64,000 bases of DNA, from contig WPIO01000051.1 in assembly GCA_009760855.2 (NCBI GenBank), forward strand, positions 2,781,501-2,845,500. Direction: 5' to 3'. This document shows positions 36,214 to 49,174 of the stretch, one piece after another (the first letter of the stretch is position 1; each line of letters starts with the position of its first letter). The translations under genes were made by a program, and so were the position numbers. Below the pieces are notes generated by a model, which made no database searches, was not told the DNA's origin, and saw nothing but the letters and a program-made list of their open reading frames with translations. Source of the stretch: Cristatella mucedo (lineage: Eukaryota > Bryozoa > Phylactolaemata > Cristatellidae).

Positions 36214-36779
36214 ATAGTGCGTCCGCATAGCTCGACGGCTGGAAAAAATCTAGGCCAAGTCACGTCCGACGGTCACACAATGACTGCTGTAATAAGCGGA
36301 TCTGTAATATCGTGCTGGCAGCTGAAACAAGCGGAGGCGTACAGGCGTGCAGGGCCAGGCAGTCCACTCAGCACAACGTCGGCGTCCAGCAGAGTTGACG
36401 TTGCGAATGCAAGGGCGCAGCATCAGCCGGTGCCGCGCGAGCGACTCAGCCAGTGGGTGCCCTCACAAAAAAAAGGTGGTACGTCGGCTGCCTTAGAGCG
36501 TCAGAGATGGAATCAGCTGCCGCTCCTCGCATATCGTAAAAAGAGCTTGCTATGGACTGCCACCAGCTACGCTTAGCTGACGAGGTCAAGGTACAATTCT
36601 TTTTTAGAAGCTGCGGGCCCTTTAAGGCAGTGCTGGCTCTTTGCCCTGTGCCCTTTGCCCTTTGCCAAGCCGCGGGCCAAGAGTTGAATGCCGTCGTTGG
36701 TGAGTCTGTGAGATTTCAATGAAAACTTCAACTTAAACTTCTGATTTGATGTCAACCAAAGCTCTGCTGAGAAACTATA
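36214..36779. other. Unassigned stretch before a LINE-A fragment
   Basis: A 119-codon plus-strand frame at 36217-36576 has no recognisable domain. Confidence 0.35.
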
Positions 36780-37144
36780 TTTAGCTCGTATGCTCCCACA
36801 GCCTGGAACTCCCTCCCGACCTGCATCAGAACATCCCCTGACCTGACCACATTTAAAAGAAACTTAAAAACATACCTATTTAGGACAGCATTTAGTGGGT
36901 CCTTGTGATTCGTCCTCGATGTGCTTGTGCGTGCTGACACTGTTCATGCTGCCACTAACCACATTTGCATGCTGACCCAGTGCATGTAACCCCTAACCAT
37001 GTTATTCATTTTGTTTGTTTTTCAAGCATGATTTTACTTACTATTCTATTGCGTATCACTTTGCAGCAAATGTAAAGCGCCTAGAAAGAGATTAAGTTCT
37101 CTGAGGGCGCTTTATCAAGTGCAATATTATTATTATTATTATTA
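36780..37144 (+). mobile_element. LINE-A, 5'-truncated 3' end
   Basis: Begins within the AWNSLP coding block and runs through the 3' UTR to the tail hairpin and (ATT)n. It is very close in sequence to 27460-27818, so a late insertion. Confidence 0.9.
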
Positions 37145-38661
37145 ACTAAAATCCTGCACTTGCCGGGATTGTGATATACTATGTTCGTCTGAGTCGCTGA
37201 GGATAAATTTTGAAATAATCCCGTCGCGTCTGATGGCACTCATTTTTGCAATGAGTCTTGGGCCAGACTGACAGTACTAGCAACACTGTTCTATGCGACG
37301 TCTGGGTGTACTAAATATTTAGGAAACGTGAAATCTTTAAACAAGACAGCGCTGCCTGACTGAGAGAAGCCACTTTCTGAAGGAACGATCATTTCCTTCG
37401 GAAAGACATACTTACCCAGGGACTTTGGCTCCCTAGTTGGATGATGAGTTCCAACTTATTCACGGGTGGTTTTTGAGGAAATTTTCAGAAGCTACTTGGT
37501 TCGAATGAACGTGCACTTCTCACACAAACATTCTAGCCAGGCCATGCAATTATATGAATGCATACGTAACGACCGACACCAATAAAAGTGAAGCAAGATC
37601 GTAACGAGAAAGCGGCTAATAATGCAATTAATAATAAAGCATGGAGTTGTCGTTACTTGAAAAAATCTTCGGTGTAATCCTGTAATCCTTAAGAAATTGT
37701 ATCAATTTGACTTTTTATTGCGAATCTAGGCCATTGGTCACTAAATTTCTATTCTTCTCCACGAGTTCCAGGGTCAGTGAAGCATTCACAAATTGCCTTT
37801 ATGAAGAAATGCCTCGCGCTGAGAGCCAATAAATATTCTTCGTAGCGCTAAAGCATGCTATGAACAATATTACTATTATATGCAGTATTTCTATCAGATT
37901 GAGAAAGTTAAAGCTGTTGCAGTCGGTGAGCAGAGCCCAAATTCGATCGAAGAAGCATGTCTGATGCATGTCATGTGTTTTCTTCCTGCATTTTCTTTCT
38001 TCGGATTTGCCTGACATGTACTGGTCAATCTGCATTAAACAAACCCAACCTGTTGAAATGGATAAATTGGTGTGAATCCTGCATCTCATTTTGGAGGTCA
38101 GGGCTTAACTCCGCAGGAAGACGCCTAGCTGATTTTATGCTGTTCGCAACGGCGCTATCATATCAGACTGAGATCAATATAAAGTAAAAAGTTAAAGATT
38201 AGCTGATTCGTTGGCCTCATTTACATGTGGGCAGGAGAGCCTTGCGGCTTGCATTAGGCAATACAGGATCTCCCACCTATACAACATGATAGATGCACAT
38301 TTTACTAAATGATGCTCTGTCTTTATTATGAGGCTGAAATATGCAATATTTGCTACTTCTAAACTATTTTTAGGTAGATAAAATAGACTTCAGCAGGTTT
38401 AACAGCCTCACTTCCACTCCCTTAACAATTACTTGTTGCGGGACTTAAACCCATGATCTTGCATTGGTATGCAAGCTTCTCACCACTAGGCTGCAATGAC
38501 ACATCACGAATTGCCACATCGATAGTGGACACTATTTAGGAAGATAAATATCATCATAGGGCTTTAATGAAGAGCTACTCACTAGTAAATAACTTTCTTG
38601 CTGGCTCAGGTCAGGTTTGCAATAAATCACAGCAAATTTTTATGCTGGCACTGGTATGTTT
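37145..38661. other. AT-rich intergenic stretch, nothing recognised
   Basis: Short frames only. Confidence 0.4.
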
Positions 38662-38752
38662 AAAATAATAATAATAATAATATACATTTGATATGGCACC
38701 ATCAGAGAACTCGATCTCTTTCTACGCACTTTACATTTTCTGGTTATACACT
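38662..38752 (-). mobile_element. LINE-A tail fragment
   Basis: (AAT)n, then 'GGCACCATCAGAGAACTCGA' and 'TCTCTTTCTACGCACTTTACA': reverse complement of the LINE-A tail hairpin with substitutions. Confidence 0.75.
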
Positions 38753-39120
38753 GGCTTGCTAATAGTCAAAGGAGCATGAGGTGCAGGGGATACTGATGAT
38801 TAAGTATGTCAGATTGCAAATCGAAAAAAGGAATGTGTAAATTTTAAAGAGAGAGATAAGACTTCGAAGAGAATGCTGATGTAGAACCAGTGCAAGTTGA
38901 GGAGAAGTGGGATTCTATGGCAGTTGTAATGCTCATAATAGGAGAGACTCAATGTATGCGCACTTACAGAGTACACGAAATTTCATGTTGCTCTTCGGTG
39001 CAAAAATTAGTTTAGCAGTATGCAAAATCAGGAATACAGACAGCACGAATACCCACAAACAAGACAGGCAATGTATGCCCTTACAAGTTGCACAGAGCCC
39101 GGACGCTCGAATGCTCGCGC

Positions 39121-39123
39121 GCA

Positions 39124-39173
<50 letters not shown>

Positions 39174-39192
39174 TACACACACACACACACAC
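39121..39192. repeat. (CA)n microsatellite
   Basis: CA dinucleotides with two ACATACATAC interruptions. Confidence 0.95.
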
Positions 39193-39257
39193 GCAGACGC
39201 ATGAAAACACGAATACGCATGCAAACCTACGTACATGTGCAGGAATGGTTCAAGTTA

Positions 39258-39545
39258 TAGTCACAACTCTTACGCAACGACACCTACTCTGCTGCTGCCG
39301 ACTGTTCCTTTCCAGCCGTCCTGAGCTGCTACTTTCATACTACTTACAAACTCAACTCCCCATGTGACTGAGCTATGCTCTCAGTTCTCTTTGATGCATG
39401 AATTGAAGTCTATCGGCTACCAAATGCGAACCGAAAGCCGATTAGGCGTTAAGTGCGCTATAGAAAACACTCCTGCGTAACACCCACTAAGTGATTGTGG
39501 AGTTACGGACTGACAAACACGACGTTGCGTTGCAATGCACGTCCA
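39258..39545 (+). mobile_element. LINE-B 3' end fragment
   Basis: 'TCTTACGCAACGACACCTACTC', the TGCTGCCGACT block, a variant of the GATGAAGTCTGTTGGCTAC block (here GAATTGAAGTCTATCGGCTAC) and 'AACACCCACTAAGTGATTGT', colinear with the other LINE-B copies. Confidence 0.75.
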
Positions 39546-41019
39546 TTAAAAACGCGTTCATGCGACTCCTTGATATCGGCCGATCATTAATTTATTTTTT
39601 CATTTTATGATTTTGAATGGTAAGTGCACGAGGACTCTTACCACTATGATAAGTAATGTTACTGCATTTTCTTACCATTGCAAAAAGTGCATCAACTGCC
39701 GCGTCAAATCATTGAATTTTCTAGGAGTGCCGCTAAGCATAGGTTGACCCTGGATGTCTGTTACTTGATCGGTGTACTACAGAGTGCACATCCCGTGTTG
39801 CTGTTGTACTGCAGTGGCCCAAATCATTGACTCATACTGCCTTCGATACCCCGGCTTTATCCCATGCAGAAGTCACACCCACTCACGTGCCTCTGAAGGC
39901 CAAGAGCAGCTCTCAAGATACCATGAATGACCGTTCTAACACTCTATCTACGATGCGAATGCTATCTCCCTGCCAGATATTATGTCTGGAGCGAAACTAC
40001 TAATGTCCACCCGACTTCCTAGCCGCTAAATTAGTCAGTCGTTGCTGTGATTTTCCCTTTAATACTAGTTAGTTGTAGCTTGATCCCTAGACCCAAGTAT
40101 GCCCATGAATAGATATATTGAATTGTGGGTAGTTTGACCAACCTGCAGATACATTGATCAATAAATAAGCATTGGGGGAGATCGTTATACGAAAATTTTG
40201 TCTGAATCGGCCTCACAGCCGTGTGCCTAAATTGCACCGAGCGATCACCCTGACATTCAGTGCAGCACTGGATTATTCAAGAGAGCAGGTCTATTTTTGG
40301 AGCTGCAGACCATTGCAAACGATTGGCTAAACATCTCTTAGCCTATTGAACTCCTACTCGATCCATAACAACAGGTTCGCTCAGTCAATAGTTATCATTT
40401 AGTGATAGTGTGTGTTGTACCTATTTCTTGCTATTTCTTTGTCCGTCTTTGTTTTGGTCCATACTTTGTCGTCGGCTGCATTATCAAAGCTCGTAATTTT
40501 GTCGACCGTCGACCGGTGAACGGCTGCACGTCAGCGATGCATCTCACAGAAAATGCTCATGCATTCGGTGTGGGCATCAGCCTACACAATTTAGGGTGTA
40601 CGTTTTTCTGTCGCATAAACGAGGTCACTGCAGTTCTTGCTAACCTTTGCTGGCCAACGGAAAGACAGCCCACGCAAAGTGCATACAACTGTATGCCAAA
40701 GAGAAAATACGCTATCACAGAGAAAAGTACAATTTAATTCATATTGCATCGAAAATTACAACAATACAACAATTGTCAGTTCAAATATCATGCTAGTTAC
40801 AAGGACAGACTCACCAGCTAGATCAGCTGACACTCAAGCCCGCCTTTCAGAGCAAAGTTGAAGTTGTCAGTGGTATTTTTTGGATATAGTCCATTAGCAT
40901 AAATACATATTTATATTTCTATTTGCAGGAAATTAAAAATAAAGAACTAGCTGCATTACAAGTTTATGAGCTCTGTAAAGGGTAAATTGGAGTTATACTA
41001 ATGATAATAAAATAATGAT
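39546..41019. other. Intergenic stretch, nothing recognised
   Basis: No gene or repeat family identified. A 111-codon plus-strand frame at 40402-40737 has no recognisable domain. Confidence 0.4.
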
Positions 41020-41990
41020 AATAAAAATACTAATACATTTAATTTTTATAGTACCCTCAGAGAACTTAATCTCTGTATAGCCGCTTTGTATATGCTGTAA
41101 AAGAAGCATGACCATATGGATAGTGGCAACATGGTAACATGCACAACAACAATGGTAAAATGCACAGTTTCAACTAGTATAATATGGTCAGTGGTAATGT
41201 GTACAGAGTCAAAATGCACAGGATGATTAGTGTTAACACGCAGAGTCAGTAAATATGCAAACAAAGGACAAATTACATGGACCCAGTGAATGCTGTGAGA
41301 AATATGTCAATTGTTAGTTTCGTTTTCAATTTCACACGTAAAGTGATTTTGTGACAATACTCAAAAGTGAGTTCCGGGCTTTGGGAATACACGAACTAAA
41401 TGGCCTGCATCGTCTCCAAATGATTTGACCTTGATTCCAGGCACAGCTATAAGACTTGAGTGAGGAGAGTGGGTGGTACGATGCCTTGTCTGGTTGGGGA
41501 GTAGCTCTGATTGTTAGGCTGGATCCCGAGAACGAATGGACCCAAAAGTGAGTAACGTGACAAAAGCCTTACAGTCGATGCGAAGCTTGATTGGGGGCCA
41601 GTACAGTTCGGCAACAAATGGTGTCATATGGCAACTGCGACGCTCACGATCAACAAACTTAGCTGCCGAATTTTGCACCAGCTGTAAGCGCTTGATGCCA
41701 GAAGCCGGTAGACCTGTAAGCAGTGTCTTACAGAAGTCGAGAGAGGGTGCCTAAAATGTATGGACCAATTTATATTTAGTATCCCTGTTTAAGGAGGCCT
41801 GTTGTTTTGCTATATTACCGGTCCGAAAGTTGGCAGACTCGACTGTGGAGCTGATGTGATCGTATAGTGAAAGGTCACTTTGGAACGGGACGCCAAAATT
41901 TTGATTCTACATCAGGTGTACTGGCAGAGCCGACTTTGACTATCATATATAGATCATTTCAATCTATCTTAACCAAGGCCAAGTCTGGCT
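41020..41990 (-). mobile_element. Old LINE-A-like copy (RT C-terminus to tail)
   Basis: Reverse complement of the LINE-A order. The tail with 'CCCTCAGAGAACTTAATCTCT' is at 41055, a decayed 3' UTR follows, and the C-terminal coding part (reverse of AWNSLP/FKRNL) is near 41.35-41.5 kb. RT sequence continues to about 41.99 kb, including the block reading LVQNSAAKFVDRERRSCHMT on the minus strand. Far more diverged than the copies at 26-27 and 48 kb. Confidence 0.75.
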
Positions 41991-42280
41991 TCAATAAAAA
42001 TATATTGTATAGCCACAGGTGAAAAATTAAAAAAAATGCTTATGTCTACCATCAGCAATCTCCTTAAATACATACAGATTAGCTCCTTACCTAGTGATGA
42101 TCACTGTGATGAAAAGCAAATCGTCTGTCTTCAGCTTCAGCTGTCAGTAAGTTAGACAAGGTCAGAGAGTCCATGCCCAAGGTTACCACATCCTTGCCGG
42201 ACTCCTTTTCCGCAGTACCATCCTCATAGGAATCATCTCTCTCTTTCAAGTTTCTGTGACACGCCGTCATTGACACTCAA

Positions 42281-43065
42281 GCTTGCCACTACTGACCTTA
42301 TCCTGAGATTCATCTCCAAGTCTAAGAAGGCTACGATACGAGCCCTCTAGACCCTATTCCTGCTGCCCTACTTGTACGATGCTTAGATCTGCCTATGCCA
42401 TGCATAAATAACATAATAAATATTTCCTTAGCCACAGGTTTAGTTCCTACACTTTTCAAGAGTCTGTTTATTGCCACTAATTAAGAAAGCAAAACTAGAT
42501 CAGGAGAGCTTGAGACGAACTTCCACCGACTGTTGCTCCTGACTAAGACCCTGGAGCAAGAGGCGGCTGACCAGCTGAACTTTTATATTGAAACTCCAAG
42601 CATAGAAAATCATTTCCAGTCTGATTTTAGAGCTAATCACTCCGCAAAGTCAGCATTCCTACCGGTGTATATTGACCTTCTCAGGAATGCAGAATAAATA
42701 AAGTCTCTTTGCTTGTTTAAAACAATATTTTCCAGTGCTTGGTGCTGTGATCACGAATTTCTTCTCGAGTGCAATGAAATGGCTCAGGTGGGAGATATCT
42801 CAGTGGGAGACTCCAGAGCATTGATGTCAATGGGCAACAATAATCCGAGGAACCACTAAATAAGGGGTTCCCAACGGATCTGTGTTTGGTCGGCTTCTAT
42901 TTGCAATAAATGATCTGCCTCTTGCCAGTGTAATTGCTTAGCACAATCTAGGCTTTCACTTCTATGGCGACGCCACACAGCTGTGCCTATGCTTTGATTC
43001 CCCCGGCCTTTAAGCACGCCAAACTCTGTCACCTAACTCCCTTGCTGCATGATTGCTGGCATATT
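42281..43065 (+). mobile_element. Old LINE-A-like RT fragment
   Basis: A plus-strand translation with frameshifts gives 'FISKSKKAT', 'LDPIPAALLVRCLDLP', 'LATGLVPTLFK', 'ENHFQSDFRANHSAKSAF' and the 'LSGRLQSIDVNGQ' and 'VFGRLLFAINDLPLA' blocks. The YADD region is damaged ('FHFYGDAT'). This extends the family upstream of the best copy. Confidence 0.75.
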
Positions 43066-43478
43066 TTGACTTAAAATAACATACGGTCCGCGTTGAGAGA
43101 CCATCGACGAAAGAAGAGATATTCCTATTTGTGTGCACAAAAATTACTTCAAGGATGAGCAAAAAGGAGCCCTTAGTGTGAGCTATAGACTGCTCACCTT
43201 CGATCTGAAGTATCGCCCCCCGGTTTTTCTTTCGGTTTTGACACATTCAAGACAGATTTTTTAGACGATGTAAAAAATGATATTCTTGATTTAGAAATGG
43301 CGATTTCTCTTTCTTCTGTAAAAAAAAAGCTAAACATTCAGGCATGACTGGTAATACAGAGTACGCATATTTGTATTTACTGCATATGGCTGAGAACGGC
43401 TGGCGAGCTAAAAGCTAAATCTGTTTGCATAACTTGTAATGTGCAAAGACCTTTCAACTTGTACACAGCCGGCCATGC

Positions 43479-43726
43479 TCTATGGCAAAAGTAGTTACAG
43501 TCTTTTATCATAGTATCAGCGTTGTCGCACCAAATCATCTAACGGAATTCTAGCCGGCAAACGTTCGCTGTTATGAAATATTTTGTGGCAAAAGTAGTTA
43601 CAGTCTTTTATCATAGTATCTATGGCAAAAGTAGTTACAGTCTTTTATCATAGTATCAGCGTTGTCGCACCAAATCATCTAACGGAATTCTAGCCGGCAA
43701 ACGTTCGCTGTTATGAAATATTTTGT
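43479..43726. repeat. Perfect tandem duplication, 140-bp period
   Basis: A 108-bp segment at 43479-43586 recurs without a visible mismatch at 43619-43726. The 32 bp between them repeat the start of the unit (GGCAAAAGTAGTTACAG...). Confidence 0.95.
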
Positions 43727-43886
43727 TATTGACATCCCTAGTTGCTCGCACATGCTCGACATCAAATTGCTGTGCGACTCCAACAGTCATCGCCATACCT
43801 TAATAGACGGAGAAAGAATCACACGCAGACAGAAAATGGGAATTTTTCAAGATTTTTAAAGAAATAAATTCTGACGGATAGCTTCC

Positions 43887-44042
43887 GAGCTGGTTTGGTC
43901 CAGCGGATAAGATGCTCGCCCCGATCGGGGTCTGGCTGAGGTCGTGGGCTCGAGCCCCGAGGCATATGTGAAGCGCCTGAATATAGATTAGGTTCTCTTG
44001 GGGGGCTATATAAATGAATTATATTTATAATTATATTTATTC
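43887..44042 (+). mobile_element. SINE-B copy (tRNA-derived)
   Basis: Head GAGCTGGTTTGGTCCAGCGG, B box GGGCTCGAGCCCC, body GCATATGTGAAGCGCC and a hairpin end, then TATATAAATGAATTATATTTATAATTATATTTATT. Close to the copy at 22.6 kb. Confidence 0.85.
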
Positions 44043-44169
44043 ATCTTGGTAAGTATTAGGGAATTAGTTCAATAAGTAAAACTATGGCTAGTGTTACGGG
44101 TAGCCGGTGACGATATTTGCATGAAACACAAAGTAGTACACAGCAATACTTGTTTCTAATTCAGCACAT

Positions 44170-44405
44170 AGCTGTAACTCTTGCTGATATCGATGATGGC
44201 TTCTTTTCTTGACGTTGTCTTAACTCTGGCCTAAATCATTTCCACTGTTTTCGGTTTTCCCTCGTAGAGGTAAGATTTGCTCGCTTACTTTGGTTATCGC
44301 TTGAAAGGCTGTTTTATGTTGACCTTTGCACGTTATAGGGGCATCTGTACACCTCAGGTTTTGTGAGAACTCGGCGGAAATCAATAGTCTAGCTAGTGCC
44401 GTCAC
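44170..44405 (+). repeat. Dispersed repeat family C, copy 2
   Basis: Aligns with 31000-31262 by eye ('CTTCTTTTCTTGACGTTGTC', 'ACACCTCAGGTTTTGTGAGAA', 'CGGAAATCAATAGTC'). Class unknown. Confidence 0.5.
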
Positions 44406-44576
44406 TTGTGATTGCTAGTGTATGTGCAGAAGTAGATAGATTGATAACTGAATTGTTGGCTGCATACAAGTATTTGGATAGTCGGATACAAAGATGAAAT
44501 AAAGATGCTTAGACAATTAGAGAGACCGAGGTAAAGATTGATGATTAATTATTAAATGCATAAACCTATAGATGAG

Positions 44577-44625
<49 letters not shown>

Positions 44626-45153
44626 CTACTGCATATACTAACGATAATCAATGACTGCCCGGGGATTCTAGAGTTGGCTGAAAGGAAAATGCGGGTAAGA
44701 TGACAGCATTCTACCTGGGCTTTTTATTTGGATCGCGGCTAAGATTTTGATGGTGGTTGCCATCGAGGCCGTCGGTCCGAAAGATTCCATCGCAATGGGA
44801 CGTTGCGATTCCTGTCAACAAAAATGGTTCGACCAGGGCTTGTTCCTTCAATAGTAGCTTCGGTGAATATAGGCGATGTGATTGGTAATAATAATAATAA
44901 TAATAATAATGTGGTTTTATTTAATTGATGACTGCCCCTGATCGCTGTACGAGTGGGCTGTGACACTCGATGTGGTAAGCAGCCCTGACGTGCTATTAGT
45001 GTTTGTTTTGACAAGGGAGTCGGGGGACTCCGGTGGGCGAGAGGGGCGAGGAGAGTTGTGCTTCGCCCTGCTCCGTGTGGAGGGAGAAGAAACTGGTGGT
45101 GTTGCTCGTCGGCTGGTGTTCTGTGCCGTTCGCGACGATAATTCAGACTACAA
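44406..45153. other. Intergenic stretch, nothing else recognised
   Basis: Besides the compound microsatellite there is an (ATA)n run at 44887-44910. Confidence 0.4.
44578..44625. repeat. (CA)n(TA)n compound microsatellite
   Basis: CA to about 44602, then TA to 44625. Confidence 0.95.
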
Positions 45154-45232
45154 ATAATAATAATGCACTTGATAAAGCGCCCTCAGAGAACTCAATCTCT
45201 TTCTAGGTGCTTTCCATTTGCTGCAAAGGGAA
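45154..45232 (-). mobile_element. LINE-A tail fragment
   Basis: 'AATAATAATAATGCACTTGA', then 'TAAAGCGCCCTCAGAGAACT' and 'CAATCTCTTTCTAGGTGCTT': reverse complement of the LINE-A end. Confidence 0.85.
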
Positions 45233-45819
45233 GGCAGCACAGCACGGGGATTTAGTTAACGCAAACAGCTAAGGCGGAGGAGGCGGTCGGTGTGTGAGAA
45301 AAGCCTTTTCCCTGCCGGCAGTTCATGCAGATGGTATTTTAATGTCAGTGTTACATTAAATATTTACCCAAAACTACTCAGCCCTTAATCAATATTAGCC
45401 GCAAGTAAAGCACTTGCTATAGATATGAACCATTGCTGGTCCTAACCAGTCAGCAATGTGATAAGATAACTTCTGAGATTATTATTAACCAATAACTCTG
45501 GGTAATGTGAAATACTAATTTATCATCGAGAGGCTCTAGAAGTTGAGAAAATTTGTCAGCAGGTTATGTGTATGCTGATAGTTGTCTTATGAGCTTTATT
45601 CGTGCTCTCGAGTCCCATGACTCAAGCCCTGCGCTTCTAATGGAATCTCACACTGAGGATCACGTGGTCAGCTTCCCTGACTGCTATTAGATGAGCCTGC
45701 ACCGCTGACTAATGAGATAGCACCTTCGCCGATGTGGCCTATAGTTTACCTCGGACATTAAAATAGCCAAGTCTACTAAGCGCAAGCTTAGCTGAAAGCG
45801 AACTTGCGAAAGACATCCT

Positions 45820-46130
45820 AGTTTGTCTCTGCAGCTGTGACATCCTCTCTTGACTTCTGTAACTCATTACCTGCAAGTGTTCTGGCTTATACAATTTGGC
45901 GCTTAGAGTTAGTGCATAACTCTGCAGCCAGGTACGTCTGTCGTGAACGTTGCAGTTGCCACAGCACTCCTCGAAAACCTACAATAGCTTTTCATCGAAC
46001 AGCAAATCAACTTCCACAGGCTCCACCATTAACGCGTTGGTCCCTTCATTCTCTCGCTCCAGCCTACCTATGTGAACCCAGTCTAAAAATACGTCGTACC
46101 ACTCGCTCTTCTGACTTAATTCGTTAAGAA
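45820..46130 (+). mobile_element. LINE-A-like RT C-terminal fragment
   Basis: Encodes SLDFCNSLPASVLAYTIWRL, then ELVHNSAARYVCRERCSCHS and LHSLAPAYL, the conserved C-terminal RT block of the family, with frame damage. It is truncated before the WNSLP block. Confidence 0.8.
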
Positions 46131-47944
46131 GTGCTTATAACCAGCCTCAAGTGCTTTTCAGACCATGTTTTAAAGGGGTAAGGCGGCCAGTAGTTGGAGT
46201 TATCCCCCAAAATGGCCGCCAATAGGGTGAGTTGTCCCCCAAAAGCACATTTATTAAATATCGTACGAAGACCAGTAAACTGAATGGCGTGAAAATTGGC
46301 ACGAAGAAAACTGGTAACATTAGCCATCTTTTGATGTGATATAGCTGCTGTTTTGACCTTCTTATGACCTTTAAAATTCCAAGGTCACGTATAGCACTGC
46401 TGGTAAAAGGCAGCTCCACATTTTTCAGATAACTCATTGTAGAAATATGGCAATATGCTCAAAAAATGCGACACTTGACTCGACACTCTCCCAAACAAAA
46501 AAATTTCTAAAAAAATTTTTACATCTCAAACTGTTTACTGTCATCACGAACACAGCCCACGGACACTATGTGACAGGCACATTATATGCATACACACCCA
46601 TCATGCATAGATGCACAGGGGGAGTGTCGAGACAGGTGAGCTCCACCTACATTCCAAGTTTCACACAGATCGGCCCAGTATCGACCAAGTTGTACAATTT
46701 ACCAGGTACCATGTACTAGTGCTGTGACAGCACTCAGAGAAGCCAACTTAAGCTGCCAAAGCATGTAGGTGACGAATAACAAGATTGTTAATATATTTGT
46801 CGCCATACAACATCGAAACACATACTTAAGAGCATGTATTTCGAATTTCACGTTGATTGGGTCACAATTAGCCTACCTGTGACATTTTTACGACGTGTGA
46901 AAGAATGACAAAGGCTTAGCACGACAAACACAGCCAGTTTTGACCAAAACAAGTATATCTACTGAGGTCCAACATGAATGCGAGAAGGCTGGAATGATTA
47001 TGTAACTACAATCAATCATATATTCCAAAGTTTTAAGGTGATCGGATCATTATTTTAGGAGATATGACATAAATGACAGCAGGCATTGGACTGTCGTTTG
47101 CAGATAAACTTGAGAACTCAAAGCTATAACCAAGAGGCAGCACTAGGAAACTCTATAATCGCACGAACAATTCAATAAATAGATAAATATGGATCTTAGG
47201 AATAGGTCAACCTAACAAGATCCTTATACAGCCTAAGCAGATCATATCTGCGATAGGTCTCATACCGCAGGCCGGCAATCCAGGGTACAGCCGGGCGGCT
47301 CACTGGCATTCGCCAATACAAATATCCAACTATTAACGACATAAATAAGAACTTGAAATCACTTAAATTAACTTGAATAGAAATGAATCTACATTTTCAG
47401 ACTGGCTTCCAGTAAACGACGTGCTAGTTCCATCCAAATCACCACGCTGACCGGCCGCCGAACAAAGTACCACTCGCGGCAGTCGCCTCGTGCGTTATGG
47501 CGGCTACAGGAACTGGATCAGCTGTCCCAGGATTCATGCGGTGCCATGATAATGGACTCCTTAGTTACGGCGGCCCCGGCAGCAGTAAATTCTCAATATA
47601 TTATCCCTAATGTTCGTCTACTGGCCGAACAACAGTCACTTCCGGTTTGTGATCTGATGTAAACATACCAATGTAAGCAGGTTTCTGCCAAGTAAATAAG
47701 GAGTGGGCCGTGGAATGCCGTTTACCGCCGGTTGCTATGGGTGGGGCTGGGAAGCAGAGGCGGGACTAGGCACCCTGCCGCTAGGGGGTTTACTCTTTTA
47801 TCATCTTGTTATACTACCAGTCGGACGTGTGATCTCGAGGGGCGTGTCATTTCCGGGAATGTTTTACGTTTTATCATTTTCCAGTTATTTTTTGAGGGTC
47901 CGTTTAGGGCTGAATAGCTTATATTCGCAGATTTCACCAGAAAA
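46131..47944. other. Intergenic stretch, nothing recognised
   Basis: Short unsupported frames only. A small imperfect repeat of CCCCCAAAATGGCCGCCAAT/CCCCCAAAAG type lies at about 46.2 kb. Confidence 0.4.
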
Positions 47945-48712
47945 CTTTCAGCCACATAAACATTGCTAAAATTCGGGCTTGTTTAGATAAGGATACCACG
48001 TCCAAGTTGGTCCATGCATTCGTGACATCCCGTCTCGACTTCTGCAACTCACTGCTTACTGGCCTACCGGCATGTGCGATCAGGCGATTGCAGCTGGTGC
48101 AAAACTCCGCATCTAGGCTTGTCTGTCGTGAGAGTCGCAGTTGCCACATCACACCACTTCTCGCCGACCTGCACTGGCTACTAGTCAAGCAACGGATTGA
48201 CTTCAAGGTTTTGTCACTCACTTTTAGGTCACTTCATTCTTTGGCTCCAGCCTATCTCTCAGATCTACTCCCCCAACAGACCAAGCATCGTACCACCCGC
48301 TTTTCGGAATCCAACAGTCTAGAAATACCTCGTACAAACCTCAAATCCTGTGGAGATTTAGTTCATATGCTCCCAAAGCCTGGAGCTCACTCCCGACTTG
48401 CATCAGAGCATTCCCTGACTTGACCACATTTAAAAAAAACTTAAAAAACACCTATTTAGGACAGCATTTGGTGGGTCCCTGTGACTCGTCCTTCACGTGC
48501 TTATGCGTGCTGACACTGTTGCATGCTGCCACTAACGACACTTGCATGCTGACCCTGTGCATGTCACCCCTAACCATGTTATTCATTTTGTTTATCAAGC
48601 ATGATATTACTCACCATTCAATCGCGGTTCTCTTTGCAGCAAATATAAAGCGCCTAGAAAGAGATTGAGTTATCTGAGGGGGCTTTATCAAGTGCATTAA
48701 TATTATTATGAT
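47945..48712 (+). mobile_element. LINE-A, 5'-truncated copy with internal deletion
   Basis: Starts at the NIAKIRACLDKDTTSKLVHA block and runs to the tail hairpin and ATT-rich end. It is very similar to 27052-27818. A deletion of about 15 bp near 48353 removes part of the FGERAFSSYAP segment and shifts the frame. Confidence 0.9.
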
Positions 48713-48996
48713 TGAGACCGAAAGGCCATAATTTGGATAGTGGACGGGCTTAGACAAAATGAATGCATCGCCCTTACGGCTGCAGCGACAGCCACTCGCA
48801 GACTGGACTGGTTCATTGCCATTTTACTTCAGCGGTTGCCTTTAACACGGGGTTGCCTCGGCAGCTCAATCAGTAGCCAATAACCCGTCCTCGTTTGAAG
48901 TTGGCATTCTATGTTTTGCTTGCGGCACTCTACGTTCTCACTCTTTTTTTGCAGCGTACTAGATTGGATCCTCCACATTCTTAGCTACCAGCGTCC

Positions 48997-49174
48997 TAAA
49001 ACGAATTCTAGCTGATTTAACAGCCTACTTTTTATAGCTGCAGAAGAGCCTTAAAGGCTATCACCACCGCTTGCAGTGACAATAAAGGATCGCCCACCGC
49101 AAGAGTCAAACTTGCGACCTTGGGACCGAGTTCTTCAAGAGCAACCCTTTTATCTAATGCGCCACCACGGTCCT
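48997..49174 (-). mobile_element. SINE-A copy
   Basis: Minus-strand order as in the 14.27-kb copy. A box region (TGGTGGCGCATTAG) and B box are partly mutated (GGTTTGACTC), and the body ends 'AAAAAGTAGGCTGTTAAATC' then 'AGCTAGAATTCG'. Confidence 0.8.
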
